Source: Planctomycetota bacterium (GTDB taxonomy: Bacteria > Planctomycetota > Planctomycetia > Planctomycetales > Planctomycetaceae). From it: a stretch of 58,893 nucleotides of DNA. Location of the stretch: assembly GCA_027623235.1 (NCBI GenBank), contig JAQBVJ010000033.1, forward strand, positions 1 through 58,893, read 5' to 3'. Under the pieces are notes generated by a model. It saw only the letters and a program-made list of their open reading frames with translations. It was not told the DNA's origin and ran no database searches. The translations under genes and the position numbers were made by a program. Within the stretch, counting starts at the first letter, position 1, and every line of letters begins with the position of its first letter. Shown here piece by piece: positions 33,221 to 43,391 of this stretch.

Positions 33221-35977
33221 ATGATGGATTCTCGATTGCCGCGCTGGCTTCCGGCTGTGGCCGGACTTTTTGCCCTGTCTTCGGTCGCATCGTTGGCGGC
33301 CGTTCCGAAACACCCTGCGGTCTCTGGCGTGGAGCGGGTTCTCAATGGTGAGGACGCGAAAGCCGCGGCCGGCAGAATTCTGCTCGCCGAGCTGAACTGC
33401 GTCTCGTGCCACAAGGCCGAAGACGCGACACAACTCAAGCCGAAGCAGGCGCCGATTCTGGATGAGGTCGGCAGCCGGGTTCAGGTCGAGTGGCTGCAGG
33501 GGTACCTGACGTCGACTCACGCCGCGAAGGCCGGCACGACGATGCCGGACCTCTTCGCCGGTTTGAGCGAAGCCGACCGCGCGGCGAAGGTCACCGCACT
33601 GACACACTTCCTGGCGAGCACCGGGGTCGTCGCTCAATCTCGCGCCGACGGCGGTGCTGTCGGGCGAGGCGATCAGCTTTACCACGAGATCGGCTGTTTC
33701 GCCTGCCACGGCTCGCGGAAGGACGCGGCCGGGAATCCCGCTGCGATCATTCCGCTCGGCAATGTCGAGAAGAAGTACACGATCCCCAGCCTGACGGCGT
33801 TTCTGAAGGATCCGCTGGATGTGCGACCGGGCGGGCGGATGCCGAGCTTCAATCTGAACGACCAGCAGGCGCGCGATCTGGCGTGCTATTTTCTGAAAGA
33901 TCTCAAGCTGCCGGCGACGGTCAAGTATGAGTACTTCGAAGTCAGTTGGAACGACTTTGGCGACTTCGGGCAGCTCAAACCCAAATCCGTGGGAGAATCC
34001 GAGGACTTTGGCGTCGAGGTGCGGCAGCGAAACGACCAGTTCGCACTTCGCTTCACCGCGTTCGTCCACATTCCGAAAGATGGCAGATATCGCTTTCACC
34101 TGGGGTCCGACGATGGCAGTCGGATGAGCGTCTCCGGGAAAGAAGTTGTCAACGTCGGGGGAGTTCATCCTCACCAGACGAAGACCGGTGAGATCGAACT
34201 GAAAACGGGAGCTCATCAGGTCGTCGTTGAGTATTTCGAAGCGGGCGGAGAGGAGTCTCTCAAAGTGGAAATTGAGGGGCCGGGAGTTGCTCGCCAGCCG
34301 CTCGCCGGGCTGTGCTCACCCGAGAAGGAAAAAGTAAAACTGAAAGACGACGGTCAACCGGAATTCGTGCTGGACGACGCTCTGGCGAAAGACGGTCGCG
34401 TCCTGTTTGCCTCGATCGGCTGCGCGTCGTGCCACCAGATGAAGTCTGGCCAGGAGACGATCCAGTCGAATCTGGTGGCAAAATCTCTGGCGGCAATTTC
34501 AGCAGGGCAGGGAGGCTGCCTTGCGAAGGTCACGATCAAAGGTCTTCCAGACTACCACCTGAGCGACGTTCAGAGAGGGCAGATTCAGGCGGCTCTCAAG
34601 TCAGGCTTCGCTGGCGAACGAGACTCCAGTCAGACGATTCACGAGTCGATGGCTCAGTTTAATTGCTTCGCCTGTCACGAACGCGGCAAGATCGGCGGAG
34701 CGGAACCAGCACTCAACGCGCTGTTCAAAACGGCGATGCCGGAAATGGGCGACGAAGGTCGCATTCCGCCGGCTCTCGACGGAGTCGGCGACAAGCTCAC
34801 CGAAGCCTGGTTCAAAAACATTCTTGAGAACGGAGCCAAAGATCGAGGCTACATGATGTCCGTCATGCCGAAATTCGGCGGCGGAAACGTCGGGCATCTG
34901 CTCACCTCGTTCCGGAAAGTCGATCTGAAGACGGAGGCAGAGATCACAAAGTCGTCGGCTCCACTGGCTCATCAGAAAGCCGCGGGCCGTCGACTGGTCG
35001 GCGAAAAAGGCATGGGCTGCATCAAGTGCCACCCGTTTGGCGGCAGCAAGGCGACCGGCATCCAGGCGATGGACCTGCAGATCATGTCGAAGCGGCTTCG
35101 GCAGGACTGGTGGTATCGCTACATGGCTCGCCCGGGTGATTTTCGCCCCGGAACGCGGATGCCCGCGCCCTGGCCGTTCGGCAACGCCAGCGTCCGCGAC
35201 GTTCTGGACGGCAACGTGGGACTTCAGATGAACGCCGTCTGGACGTATCTCGAAGACGGGGACAAAGCGGGAATTCCGCTTGGCCTGCAGTCCGGCGCGA
35301 TCATTCTTGCGGCTGACAAAGAGCCGATCATCTACCGCAATTTCTTCGAAGGAGTCAGTCCGCGAGGCATCGCCGTTGGGTATCCGGAACTCGTCAATCT
35401 CTGCTTCGATGCCGAGCAGTGTGCGCTGGCTCTCGTCTGGCACAACGATTTTATGGATGCCTCCATGCACTGGAATGGGCGAGGTCAGGGGAATCAGCGT
35501 CCGCTCGGCGACAATATTCTGTCGCTGGTTCGAGGTGTGCCGATCGCAAGTCTTGCAAACGTCGAAACTCCCTGGCCGACGGACTCTGCAGCGAGTCTGG
35601 GGTATCGATTCCGTGGGTACCGCTTCGACAAGCAGCGCCGACCGGTCTTCCGGTACGACACAAAGTTGATTGAGGTTTCGGATGAAATGAAACCGGCAAC
35701 GATTCGCAAAGTGCCCGGCTTTGAACGGACGCTGACGATCGTGCAGAAGGATCAGAACGAGGACGCGCCGAAGCTCTGGTACCGTGCGGCGGAAGGCAGT
35801 TCGATCAAACAGCTCGACGGCGAGTGGTTTCAGGTCGACGAGCGGTTTTTCATTCAGGTGCAGTCCGATGGCCAGCCAGGACCGATCGTTCGGCCGATCG
35901 GAAATCGACAGGAACTTGTGATCGGTGTCGATCTGCTCGACGGGAAGACAAAGATCGTGCAGCGTTATGCGTGGTAA
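33221..35977 (+). CDS. Secreted multi-haem cytochrome c protein with PA14 domain
   Basis: About 918 residues with signal peptide ([18 protein letters not shown]). Five CxxCH haem sites are visible: CVSCH, CFACH, CASCH, CFACH and CIKCH, spread along the protein. Between the second and third is a PA14-like beta-sandwich ([20 protein letters not shown] then [22 protein letters not shown]), which binds carbohydrates. The C-terminal third is a haem-free domain with [18 protein letters not shown] strands. This build is typical of Planctomycetes proteins thought to act in periplasmic or surface electron transfer coupled to sugar oxidation. ATG 33221 follows AAGGATGCAGG. It is followed by the sorbosone-dehydrogenase-like gene after 76 bp, probably as one operon. 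Confidence 0.85.
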   Translation: MMDSRLPRWLPAVAGLFALSSVASLAAVPKHPAVSGVERVLNGEDAKAAAGRILLAELNCVSCHKAEDATQLKPKQAPILDEVGSRVQVEWLQGYLTSTHAAKAGTTMPDLFAGLSEADRAAKVTALTHFLASTGVVAQSRADGGAVGRGDQLYHEIGCFACHGSRKDAAGNPAAIIPLGNVEKKYTIPSLTAFLKDPLDVRPGGRMPSFNLNDQQARDLACYFLKDLKLPATVKYEYFEVSWNDFGDFGQLKPKSVGESEDFGVEVRQRNDQFALRFTAFVHIPKDGRYRFHLGSDDGSRMSVSGKEVVNVGGVHPHQTKTGEIELKTGAHQVVVEYFEAGGEESLKVEIEGPGVARQPLAGLCSPEKEKVKLKDDGQPEFVLDDALAKDGRVLFASIGCASCHQMKSGQETIQSNLVAKSLAAISAGQGGCLAKVTIKGLPDYHLSDVQRGQIQAALKSGFAGERDSSQTIHESMAQFNCFACHERGKIGGAEPALNALFKTAMPEMGDEGRIPPALDGVGDKLTEAWFKNILENGAKDRGYMMSVMPKFGGGNVGHLLTSFRKVDLKTEAEITKSSAPLAHQKAAGRRLVGEKGMGCIKCHPFGGSKATGIQAMDLQIMSKRLRQDWWYRYMARPGDFRPGTRMPAPWPFGNASVRDVLDGNVGLQMNAVWTYLEDGDKAGIPLGLQSGAIILAADKEPIIYRNFFEGVSPRGIAVGYPELVNLCFDAEQCALALVWHNDFMDASMHWNGRGQGNQRPLGDNILSLVRGVPIASLANVETPWPTDSAASLGYRFRGYRFDKQRRPVFRYDTKLIEVSDEMKPATIRKVPGFERTLTIVQKDQNEDAPKLWYRAAEGSSIKQLDGEWFQVDERFFIQVQSDGQPGPIVRPIGNRQELVIGVDLLDGKTKIVQRYAW

Positions 35978-36053
35978 GGCGGTTTGTGCTGCGACGAGGC
36001 GAGTCTGTTTCCAATCGCACCCGACTGCGGGCGAATCATCAAAGGATGTTGAA

Positions 36054-37526
36054 ATGCGAAGTCTGTTTCTGCTGCTGATTGCCGGCACGGTGGTGTCCGT
36101 TGGGAGTCGCGTGTCTGCTCAGGAGAAACCGCCGACGGAGAGTGACTACTACAAACTCGAATCGTACGAGATCCCGGAAGGCGTCAATCTCGAAGCGGGA
36201 GGGCTGCACTTCTACGGGGAGAAGCTCGCGGTCTCGACCCGTCGGGGCGACATCTATCTGATTGAGAATCCCCTCGCCGATGACATCACGCAGGCGAAAT
36301 TCCAACTGTTTGCCGGTGGTCTTCACGAGGTTCTCGGTCTGACCGAACGGGATGGCTGGCTGTACGCAACTCAACGATGCGAAGTCTCGCGACTGAAAGA
36401 CGAAGACGGAGACGGTCGAGCCGACGTCGTTGAGACGATTTGCGACAACTGGGGCATCACCGGCGACTATCACGAGTACGCATTCGGGTCGGACTTTGAC
36501 AAGGATGGCAACATGTGGGTCGTGCTGTGCCTGACCGGTTCGTTCAACAGCAACGCCAAATACCGTGGCTGGTGTGTCCGAGTCGGGGCCGACGGCAGGA
36601 TGACTCCAACATGCAGCGGCATTCGGTCGCCAGGCGGAATCGGAGCCAACAGCGTCGGCGACATTTTCTATACCGACAATCAAGGCCCCTGGAACGGCAC
36701 CTGTAGCCTCAAGCATCTTCGGCCGGGCTCGTTTCAAGGACATCCCGGCGGCAATGGCTGGTTCTCGGAGACGAAGGCAATCGGGGAACGACCGCAGGAG
36801 CCACAAAGCGGCAGCCGCATGATGGTTGAGGCGAAGAAGATTCCCGAACTCGAACCGCCGGCGATTTACTTTCCGTACAAAAAGATGGGGCAGTCAGCGA
36901 GCGGTGTTGCCTGTGATCTCAGCAAGGGGAAATTTGGTCTCTTCGAAAACCAGTTGTTCGTCGGCGATCAGACCTTCAGCACGATCATGCGAGTCACCCT
37001 TGAAAAAGTGCAGGGGCACTATCAGGGAGCGTGCTTCCCGTTTCGAGAGGGCTTCGGCTCCGGCAGTCTGTCAGCGGAATTTATGCCGGATGGAAGTTTG
37101 ATCGTCGGCGGAACCAACCGCGGCTGGGGCTCACGCGGCTCGAAGCCGTTTGCTCTGGAGCGACTTCGCTGGACGGGAAACGTGCCGTTCGAAATTCACG
37201 AAATGCACGCGAAGAAAGACGGCTTTGAGCTGACGTTTACTCAACCGATCGATCCGGAATCCGCAGGCAAAACGGAGTCGTACAAACTTGAAACCTACGC
37301 CTACATTTATCAGGCGTCGTACGGCAGCCCGGAAGTCGATCACACGACTCCAACAATCGACAAAGTGACCGTCGCACCCGACGGCAAAAGCGTTCGCCTC
37401 TTCGTGACGGGACTTCAGGAAGGACACGTTCACGAACTGCACTCAGACGGCGTCCGGTCGAAAGACGGGCTCCCGCTGCTCCACAAAGAGGCGTACTACA
37501 CGCTGAATTATCTCGTTCAGGAGTAA
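36054..37526 (+). CDS. Secreted sorbosone/glucose dehydrogenase-like beta-propeller protein
   Basis: About 490 residues with signal peptide ([20 protein letters not shown]). Beta-propeller blade-like repeats follow: [99 protein letters not shown]. The C-x-D-x-D-G-D-G calcium-like turn and the Asp/Gly-rich turns are typical of the PQQ-dependent sugar dehydrogenase-like membrane-associated family seen beside c-type cytochromes in Planctomycetes. The chosen start is ATG 36054, after AAAGGATG and at the signal peptide. It likely oxidises a sugar or sugar acid and passes electrons to the neighbouring haem protein; substrate and PQQ use are not shown. Confidence 0.8.
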   Translation: MRSLFLLLIAGTVVSVGSRVSAQEKPPTESDYYKLESYEIPEGVNLEAGGLHFYGEKLAVSTRRGDIYLIENPLADDITQAKFQLFAGGLHEVLGLTERDGWLYATQRCEVSRLKDEDGDGRADVVETICDNWGITGDYHEYAFGSDFDKDGNMWVVLCLTGSFNSNAKYRGWCVRVGADGRMTPTCSGIRSPGGIGANSVGDIFYTDNQGPWNGTCSLKHLRPGSFQGHPGGNGWFSETKAIGERPQEPQSGSRMMVEAKKIPELEPPAIYFPYKKMGQSASGVACDLSKGKFGLFENQLFVGDQTFSTIMRVTLEKVQGHYQGACFPFREGFGSGSLSAEFMPDGSLIVGGTNRGWGSRGSKPFALERLRWTGNVPFEIHEMHAKKDGFELTFTQPIDPESAGKTESYKLETYAYIYQASYGSPEVDHTTPTIDKVTVAPDGKSVRLFVTGLQEGHVHELHSDGVRSKDGLPLLHKEAYYTLNYLVQE

Positions 37527-37555
37527 CGGCCCTAACTTCAGTTGCCGTTGAAAAA

Positions 37556-37630
37556 GCAGCGACACGGCGTATGCCGTCCGGTCCGAGCGAGTTTTTCCAT
37601 GCAAACCGGGCGGCTCGCGCCGCTCCGCTA
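37556..37630 (-). repeat. REP-like hairpin, family B copy 1, with terminator-like T run
   Basis: Imperfect long hairpin with ACGGCGTATGCCGTCCGG in one arm and CCGGGCGGCTCGCGCCGC in the other. Related copies are at 46425-46501 and 51327-51405. On the minus strand the stem is followed by five T (plus-strand A run 37551-37555), so it can terminate transcription from the nitrilase-family gene that ends at 37658. Confidence 0.75.
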
Positions 37631-37657
37631 AGTCGATTCGACAGACTCAACAGACTG

Positions 37658-38557
37658 CTATGCGTCGACCTGTTCCCGCACCAGCTCGCCAAACAGTTCC
37701 GGGCGGCGAGTGCGAAGGGTGTAGTTGGGCAGGCTTCGCTCGGCGGCGATGAGTCCTGCATCAAGGTCGCAGACGATCATTTCGTCCTGAATGACTTCTC
37801 GTGGAGTCGACTCCAGCAGGTCACCGTTCGGCGCGAAAACGAGTCCGACTCCGCAATGATGAGGCTGGCCGGGAGAATCTCTGGGGTACATCTCCACGTA
37901 GCCGGCTCGTCCCGCCTGATTGGCAAACACAGCAAAGCACGCGTTCTCGCGAGCACGCTGGCCATAACACGAGACGAAGAAATCGTGTGAGTGATTCCGG
38001 GCCGCCGCCATGGATTCGGGATTGTCGTCTTCCCACATTTTGACGCGGGCCGCGTGAGGCATGAGCAGGACCTCAGCCCCTTTGAGCGCGTGAATCCTCG
38101 CGACTTCTGGAAACTGATTGTCGTAGCAGATGATCGTGCCGACTTTGCAGAAGCCCAGATCGTGCACAACGATTTCCCGCCCGCCTTTGTAGAACAGAGT
38201 CTCGTCGCGCGACATGTGGATCTTCCGCTGCTTGCCGATGTAGCCGTCTGGCCCGACAAGCACCTGCGTGTTGAACACGACGTCGGCCTGCATTTCGGAG
38301 ATGCCGGCTGAAATAACGAGCCCTGTTTTCCTGGCGATCTCAATCAGTCGCTGAGTGCCCGGGCCGTCGGGAACAGATTCGGCCAGCTCCCAGGTCTTCG
38401 GATTACAGTGGCCGTGGATCAGCAACTCGGGGAACAACGCCAGCCGGGCTCCCTGTTCGGCGGCCTCACGGCACCGATTCTGGATCTGCTCGAAGACCCA
38501 TTCCAGCTCTCCGAAGGGGCTGTTCATGCTGACGGCAGCAACTCGAAACGACTGCAT
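37658..38557 (-). CDS. Carbon-nitrogen hydrolase (nitrilase superfamily)
   Basis: A 299-residue protein with the full triad context: Glu in LALFPELLIHG, Lys in GKQRKIHMS, Cys in GTIICYDNQFPE. Core strands (VAAVSMNSPFGE at the start and VEMYPRDSPGQPHHCGVG) fit the nitrilase/amidase fold. Family members hydrolyse amides, nitriles or carbamoyl groups such as N-carbamoyl-amines; the closest subgroup cannot be decided by eye. Start is ATG 38557 with GCGGAG upstream; an upstream TTG (38575) is possible. It transcribes toward a family B hairpin that may terminate it. Confidence 0.85.
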   Translation of the reverse strand: MQSFRVAAVSMNSPFGELEWVFEQIQNRCREAAEQGARLALFPELLIHGHCNPKTWELAESVPDGPGTQRLIEIARKTGLVISAGISEMQADVVFNTQVLVGPDGYIGKQRKIHMSRDETLFYKGGREIVVHDLGFCKVGTIICYDNQFPEVARIHALKGAEVLLMPHAARVKMWEDDNPESMAAARNHSHDFFVSCYGQRARENACFAVFANQAGRAGYVEMYPRDSPGQPHHCGVGLVFAPNGDLLESTPREVIQDEMIVCDLDAGLIAAERSLPNYTLRTRRPELFGELVREQVDA

Positions 38558-38675
38558 GGGAGGCTCCGCGCTCAAGGACCGGCTTCGTTCAGCCTGCCGG
38601 CATTTCGCATGCCGAGGGCCAGTCGCGGATGATGCCTCATCGAGAGGTCAGCAGCAAACGAGCATGACGCTTTCG

Positions 38676-39563
38676 TTAGCGGACGGATCCGGAACTGGCG
38701 TCCGGAGCGTCGGCCCGAAGATGATCCAGTGTCACGTTTCTCACGACGCGGCATTTGGGAAGCTCAGTTCGCAGTTCGATGAGCCGCTTATCGGTCAACT
38801 CGGTTTTCGTGAGATTGACGTAAGTAAGCTTCGGGCAGGATGACAGGTAAGTCACACCGACGTCAGTGACCTTTGTTCGGTCGAGTCCCAGAAATTGAAG
38901 CTCAGGCAGCTCTGGAAGTCTGGCGCAGGACTTGTCCGTAATTCGTGTGGATGCCATTTGAAGCGCGGCGAGCTTCTTGAGGGCAACGATGTGCTTCATG
39001 GCGTCGTCAGTGATCCTGGTGCCGCTGACGTAGAGCATGACCAGATCAGGAAGGCGGTCGATGTATCGCAGGCCGTGATCGGTGATCCGTGTCCAGTTCA
39101 GCCGCAGCAGCCTCAGACTGATGATTCCCTCGATATGGCCAAGACCTTCGTCTGTAACGGGAGTGGCCTGCAGACTGAGCAGAAGGAGATTGTCCAGAGT
39201 CTTCAGGTCGCTCAGGCCTTCGTCGGAGATCGGAGTTTCGTCGAGGATCAGGAAGCAGTTCTGCAGATACCGTAACTCCGCAAACAGCTCAGGAAGGATG
39301 TGCCCTTTTTCGTCGATGTGTTCCGGAAAGAGCTGCAGAAGAATGCCGGCCTCACCGATCCACTCGTCGGTGCGCTCTTCCGCGTGGCAGCCTTTTTCTT
39401 TGAGACGCTCGATCGCTTTCCGCTCTCGAAGCATGGCTTCGTCTTCCGTGAGCGTCACCGCAGCGGCGTCGTTGTTGCCCCACCACCCGAAAACAAAAAC
39501 TGCAGACCCGATCGCCGCCAGAGTGGCCACCAGAGTGACAGTGAGAACGGCAGGGCGGGACAT
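38676..39563 (-). CDS. Membrane-anchored leucine-rich-repeat protein
   Basis: A 295-residue protein with one N-terminal membrane helix (VTLVATLAAIGSAVFVFGW) and about seven LRR units of the type ITDxGLxxLxxLPxLxxL, for example ISDEGLSDLKTLDNLLLL, VTDEGLGHIEGIISLRLL, ITDHGLRYIDRLPDLVML and VTDVGVTYLSSCPKLTYV. Such internalin-like or ribonuclease-inhibitor-like repeats bind other proteins. Exported, tail-anchored LRR proteins of this size are frequent in Planctomycetes, with unknown partner. The start ATG 39563 is the only good one. Confidence 0.85.
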   Translation of the reverse strand: MSRPAVLTVTLVATLAAIGSAVFVFGWWGNNDAAAVTLTEDEAMLRERKAIERLKEKGCHAEERTDEWIGEAGILLQLFPEHIDEKGHILPELFAELRYLQNCFLILDETPISDEGLSDLKTLDNLLLLSLQATPVTDEGLGHIEGIISLRLLRLNWTRITDHGLRYIDRLPDLVMLYVSGTRITDDAMKHIVALKKLAALQMASTRITDKSCARLPELPELQFLGLDRTKVTDVGVTYLSSCPKLTYVNLTKTELTDKRLIELRTELPKCRVVRNVTLDHLRADAPDASSGSVR

Positions 39564-39637
39564 GTGATGACTTGCCTGTTTGATCGGTTAGCGAAGCTGG
39601 CCGATGGAGAATTCCGGTCGGTAAATTCATGAGTGAG

Positions 39638-40486
39638 TTATGGTTGGGGCCGATCAGGAGTCGACAGGTCAAAGTTGATCTGGTTCTCGCCTTCCTTGAC
39701 GTCCGTGCTCTGCACGATGCGAACCTGCCCGACGATGATCAAGACCTGATGCTTCCCGATGAGAGCGCCTTCAACGTCGGCTTTGTAGTTGACTGTGTAG
39801 CGACCGTCTTTGCCCGAACTGCCGAGCGAAGAGGACCCCGAGTTGCCACCACCGCCTCCCGCACCGTTGTCCGGCATGAAAGTGAGTTGCGCCTCGACCG
39901 GCTGGCCATCGAGCTTGACGACTCCCGTCACTTCTCCAAGCGGCGGCAAATCAAGGCCTTCCCCGGCGTTAAACAGGAAGAAGCTTCCGGTTGCCAGAGC
40001 GATGCCGCCCAGAATCAGAGGGAGTAACCGATAAAGCAGCACGTAACGGACTGCGGAAAAGTCGTACTCAGTCGACTCGTCTTTGGGATCCTGCCAGTCG
40101 TCAGGTCTGTTTTTCTTGCCGGTTTTCGAAAGCAGCTGCCCGGCGATGTTTGATGAGTTGTCTGTGGGTGAAGGCGGCGACGGAGCATGTCGCTTCGGTG
40201 CCGCTTTTGGTGAGGCAATCTCCGCATCGCTGTCGTCAGTTGCCGTCGGGGTGACGGCGATCGGGCGGGCTGGAGCGCTCTTCTGGGTGAAGAAATCTTT
40301 GCCGAAGATTGCGTCTTCTTCGCTGAATTCTTCTTCCGTACTCTGCGGCGCATCGGCCTCGACCGAGGAAGGTTCCGGCACGCGGAAGTCCGTCTTGCAC
40401 TTCGGACATTTTCCGGCAGTGCCCGCGAGGCGATCCTTGATCTTAAGGATCGAGCCACACTTTTCGCATTGGTAACGGATCGTCAT
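39638..40486 (-). CDS. Zinc-ribbon protein with one TM helix and carboxypeptidase-regulatory-like tail
   Basis: A 282-residue protein. Residues 1-35 form a zinc ribbon: CEKCGS and CPKCKT. A long, low-complexity Ser/Pro/Glu-rich linker follows, then one helix (LPLILGGIALATGSFFLF), and a C-terminal beta-sandwich beginning VTGVVKLDGQPVEAQLTFMP and including DGRYTVNYKADVEGALIGKH, which resembles the carboxypeptidase regulatory-like domain widespread in Planctomycetes. The Gly/Ser run (about residues 210-225) is a flexible insertion. The zinc ribbon must be cytoplasmic and the sandwich outside. Function is not known. Confidence 0.75.
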   Translation of the reverse strand: MTIRYQCEKCGSILKIKDRLAGTAGKCPKCKTDFRVPEPSSVEADAPQSTEEEFSEEDAIFGKDFFTQKSAPARPIAVTPTATDDSDAEIASPKAAPKRHAPSPPSPTDNSSNIAGQLLSKTGKKNRPDDWQDPKDESTEYDFSAVRYVLLYRLLPLILGGIALATGSFFLFNAGEGLDLPPLGEVTGVVKLDGQPVEAQLTFMPDNGAGGGGGNSGSSSLGSSGKDGRYTVNYKADVEGALIGKHQVLIIVGQVRIVQSTDVKEGENQINFDLSTPDRPQP

Positions 40487-40666
40487 GTCCGCCTCGAATG
40501 GCCGGGGATTTCTGGCGAGTCTGTTGTGAAACAGTCAATTTGTATTCGGTGAACGCAGATCGAAACGGTCAGAATTGCGTCGAGCCTTCGTCACAAATCT
40601 TCCTGGTCTCTTTCTGGTCAACGAACTCTGATCATATCAGGAGTCTACGCCAGTTATGAAAGAAGA

Positions 40667-40693
40667 CTCTGGTCCGAGCGGGTCGCACCAGAG
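40667..40693 (-). terminator. Weak hairpin downstream of the second DUF1559 gene
   Basis: CTCTGGT (40667-40673) pairs with ACCAGAG (40687-40693). On the minus strand it is followed by TCTTCTTTC rather than a clean T run, so it is only a possible terminator. Confidence 0.3.
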
Positions 40694-40727
40694 CCTTTCA
40701 GGACTTTCGAAGCTGTTGCCGGACTTA

Positions 40728-41771
40728 TCAGTACTTCGGGACGGGGCCACCAAAGCTCTTCGTCGCCAGGTTCGTATAAATCACATAATCGAGATTTTCG
40801 GTCATACTTCTGACCGACCCATCAGCCAGCAGTGCGAAGACGATTCCACCGGAGTGCTCGCTTCCCGAGGCATCGAAATGCAGTTTCTTGTTGATGCCAT
40901 TGCGTGACGTGAAAAGTGTTGCGGCTCCACCCCACGCCCAGCCGTCACTGCTCTGCCTCTGAATCTGAAGCTGATCGTTGAGACGCTCGACTTCCATGAC
41001 GGCGATCACGTTGCTGGTGCCGTCCGAGATATCGCGGAACTGGGTATTGCTGTTTGGATAAAATATACCCAGAACATTCTGATGTGGGATCGGGCTGAAT
41101 GTGCTCAGTGGGCCAACGACTCCAAGGTTGGCAAGCTGGGTCGCCGTGAGATTGTAAATCGGCCGGTTCACCAGGTCAGATTGCGGAACAATTTCGCCAG
41201 ATCCGGCACATCCCGCATAGTCATTTCCGCCTTTGGTGAAGTTCGGGTCAACCCGCTGCACGAACGAGTATTTTCGGGTATCCATATCACTTCGCCGGGT
41301 TGGGCAGTACAGCGCGGGGAGATCGGTTTGAGCCGGAGTGAATGCGTTCAAGGCGACGTTGGGACCGTTCCCCAGGACGCCATTGTTCTGCACGTTGACA
41401 TCGAAGTTCCAGACCTTATAGAGCGGCTCTTGATCCATGTACGGCAGGAGATGCACGAACCAGCTGGTTCCGTGCAGTCCAAGTCCGTTTTGTACTCGGG
41501 CCTCGGACGGATCTGTCGTCCGGAACCCTGTCGGAGCATTCCCGCCCAGGGAGAGGAAGTTGATCGACCCCGGAGGGAATATCGAATTTGACGTGTGGTA
41601 GTTGTGGAGTGCCAGCCCGATCTGCTTCAGGTTGTTGCGGCAGGCGTTTTGACGGGCCGCTTCTCGAGCCTGTTGAACAGCTGGAAGAAGGATGGCGACC
41701 AGAATGGCGATGATCGTGATGACCACCAGCAGCTCAATGAGGGTGAACCCTCGCCGACGGATTTGACGCAT
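40728..41771 (-). CDS. DUF1559 family protein (type IV pilin-like N-terminus)
   Basis: A 347-residue member of the DUF1559 family. The N-terminus [20 protein letters not shown] is a prepilin-type signal plus membrane helix; [20 protein letters not shown] and [17 protein letters not shown] follow, and the C-terminal [23 protein letters not shown] is the family end motif. It shares this layout with 3174-4064 but is otherwise diverged. It is probably exported by the type II secretion / pilin machinery. The genomic context gives no specific role. Confidence 0.9.
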   Translation of the reverse strand: MRQIRRRGFTLIELLVVITIIAILVAILLPAVQQAREAARQNACRNNLKQIGLALHNYHTSNSIFPPGSINFLSLGGNAPTGFRTTDPSEARVQNGLGLHGTSWFVHLLPYMDQEPLYKVWNFDVNVQNNGVLGNGPNVALNAFTPAQTDLPALYCPTRRSDMDTRKYSFVQRVDPNFTKGGNDYAGCAGSGEIVPQSDLVNRPIYNLTATQLANLGVVGPLSTFSPIPHQNVLGIFYPNSNTQFRDISDGTSNVIAVMEVERLNDQLQIQRQSSDGWAWGGAATLFTSRNGINKKLHFDASGSEHSGGIVFALLADGSVRSMTENLDYVIYTNLATKSFGGPVPKY

Positions 41772-42142
41772 GACAGACGCTCCTCGAATCAGAGACGAGT
41801 CGCTGATACCTGTGAGTCAGCAGCACTGCTCACAAAATACAGGGATGACAGAAAATAACGATCGAAACGATCGTAATGCGGTTTGAAGCAGGTCGTCAAC
41901 AAGTAAAGGCACATCGATCCCACTTTCTTCTGATCATACCTGATGCAGAAAATCCGGACGGCGGAACAACGGCGGGCCTTCCATTACACGGCGGAAATCG
42001 GAAGTCAACTCCCTCTGAATCTTACAGACAGACTTTCCTGTCACACCGGGGCAGGCGGGCAGCGCTGGTCGAATGCCGGACGGCGAAGTCGTGCGAAACT
42101 GCCGCCGGAATCGTCGAGGTGTCGCAGGAGATGCCGACGAGG

Positions 42143-42179
42143 ATCCTCGCCGAAAGAATCCTCGCCGAAAGAATCCTCA
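42143..42179. repeat. 15-bp tandem repeat
   Basis: Two exact units of ATCCTCGCCGAAAGA followed by a partial third (ATCCTCA). It lies in the gene-free stretch. Confidence 0.85.
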
Positions 42180-42453
42180 CAGCCAGGCTTTCAGATTCAT
42201 CCCGTCGACTGGGAACAACCGTCCCAGAACTCGATTCGGTGCGGTGGCTCGATTTCTCTCTCGGGCCTCGCCGATAGATTGGTCAGCAGGCATGAACGGG
42301 TGAGACCCGCGATTCCTGAAACGGGATTCTGGCCTACTGCAGAGTTCCCTGCATTGACGCCCGGTTCAATCGCAATCGACACGCCCACCAGATTCTGACT
42401 CACATCAAGATTGACTCCTTCTGAGTTCGATTCACCGGTTTATGTTCCCGCGA

Positions 42454-42499
42454 TCGTCGTCACCCTCCACTCCCCTCGGATGGGTGACGGCGATTTTTT
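42454..42499 (+). terminator. Strong orphan intrinsic terminator
   Basis: TCGTCGTCACCC (42454-42465) pairs with GGGTGACGGCGA (42482-42493), a 12-bp stem with one G-T wobble and a 16-base loop, followed by TTTTTT (42494-42499). No protein gene lies upstream on the same strand back to 39.6 kb. Confidence 0.75.
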
Positions 42500-42584
42500 A
42501 TGCGCGTCGCGTGGTTGTCGTGCGAAGCGAGTCGAATCGCGACGGATGCGAATCGGGGGAGGCCTGGCTCGACCGTCTGCCATT

Positions 42585-42632
42585 TGCCGGTTTCGAAAAA
42601 TGCCGGTTTCGAAAAATGCCGGTTTCGAAAAA
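42585..42632. repeat. Triple 16-bp tandem repeat with palindromic cores
   Basis: Three exact units of TGCCGGTTTCGAAAAA, each with the palindrome TTTCGAAA. It lies just beyond the stop of the leftward cytidylyltransferase-like gene. Confidence 0.9.
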
Positions 42633-42695
42633 CCGCCATTTCGGCTCACATAGCGCGTGCAGAATCTCAGTCTTCCCCATGTGCCTCGCCGGAAC

Positions 42696-43391
42696 TCACC
42701 AGCCAAACACGACGGTGTGAGCGACAAGCAGCGCGACAAAGACGGAGCCGCCGACTCGGACGTTGTCGTCGATTTTCGACCGCACGGACTCACAGATTGC
42801 GGCCACAACTGTCGCGAAACCGCAGCAGAGAAATGCGTCTCGAAATTCGATGGCTGGCCTCGCCTCGCCCCAGTAGACGATCGTCGCCCACGGAGCCGCG
42901 AAGACGAGGAAGCACAGAAAACCCGCCCACGACTTTTCCTCGTTCCAGGGAAGCGGCGGACTCTTCAGCAGCAGGCCACCGACCGTCGCCATTCCATCTC
43001 CCATCGCGATGATGGCGAGTGCTGCCAGCCCGAGTTCCGCGTGGGCGGGGACCAGCGCCAGCAGCGTGAAAATCGGCACGGTGTACCCAAGGATACACCA
43101 CGGATTGTGCGTCTCTCCCTGGCGGGCGATGCGTCGATATTTCACCGCCGTCGCAATTCCAATCCCAACGATGATCGCTCCCAGAATCGCGCGGCAGTCC
43201 CACGACAACGGGTCGTGATGAAAAATTTGCCACAGGATCAGCGGCAGAAATCCCGGCAGAATGTGGAGCAGTCTCCTGCGGACCTCCGCCGAGTCCATCC
43301 GTCCAAAGTTTCGCGACCAGACAGCGTTGGCATGGGAGCCTGGACCGGGCGAGATGTCTGAACTCAGACCGTCAGGAGTGTGGACACTCAT
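42696..43391 (-). CDS. Phosphatidate cytidylyltransferase / dolichol-kinase-like membrane protein
   Basis: A 231-residue protein with about six membrane segments (LHILPGFLPLILWQIF, AILGAIIVGIGIAT, AELGLAALAIIAMG, GFLCFLVFAAPWATIVYW, FLCCGFATVVAAICE, VGGSVFVALLVAHTVV). The motif MGDGMATVGG then WNEEKSWAGFLCF is the catalytic region shared by CDP-diglyceride synthetase, dolichol kinase and VTE5-type phytol kinases (G-D-x-x-A ... K-S-x-x-G). It likely transfers a phosphate or nucleotidyl group to an isoprenol or lipid. Subfamily is undecided: the protein is short as in phytol/dolichol kinases. Start ATG 43391; the first 30 residues are soluble, and Met32 could be a later start. Confidence 0.7.
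   Translation of the reverse strand: MSVHTPDGLSSDISPGPGSHANAVWSRNFGRMDSAEVRRRLLHILPGFLPLILWQIFHHDPLSWDCRAILGAIIVGIGIATAVKYRRIARQGETHNPWCILGYTVPIFTLLALVPAHAELGLAALAIIAMGDGMATVGGLLLKSPPLPWNEEKSWAGFLCFLVFAAPWATIVYWGEARPAIEFRDAFLCCGFATVVAAICESVRSKIDDNVRVGGSVFVALLVAHTVVFGW

Larger units (their letters stand above)
41772..42695. other. Gene-free stretch with tandem repeats and an orphan terminator
   Basis: About 920 bp without a convincing gene: open frames are short and lack family features. It contains a 15-bp tandem repeat at 42143-42179, a 16-bp triple repeat at 42585-42632 and a strong intrinsic terminator at 42454-42499 that points rightward although no gene precedes it on that strand. An RNA gene upstream of the terminator is possible. 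Confidence 0.6.

Noticed and set aside
40667..40693. Hairpin after the second DUF1559 gene as a full terminator
   Set aside because: The downstream pyrimidine stretch is interrupted by C and so kept only as a weak candidate.
41876..42398. Short open frames on the plus strand of the gene-free stretch
   Set aside because: Arg/Ser/Pro-rich composition typical of shadow frames in GC-rich DNA, no motif and no ribosome site; but the orphan terminator leaves an RNA gene possible.
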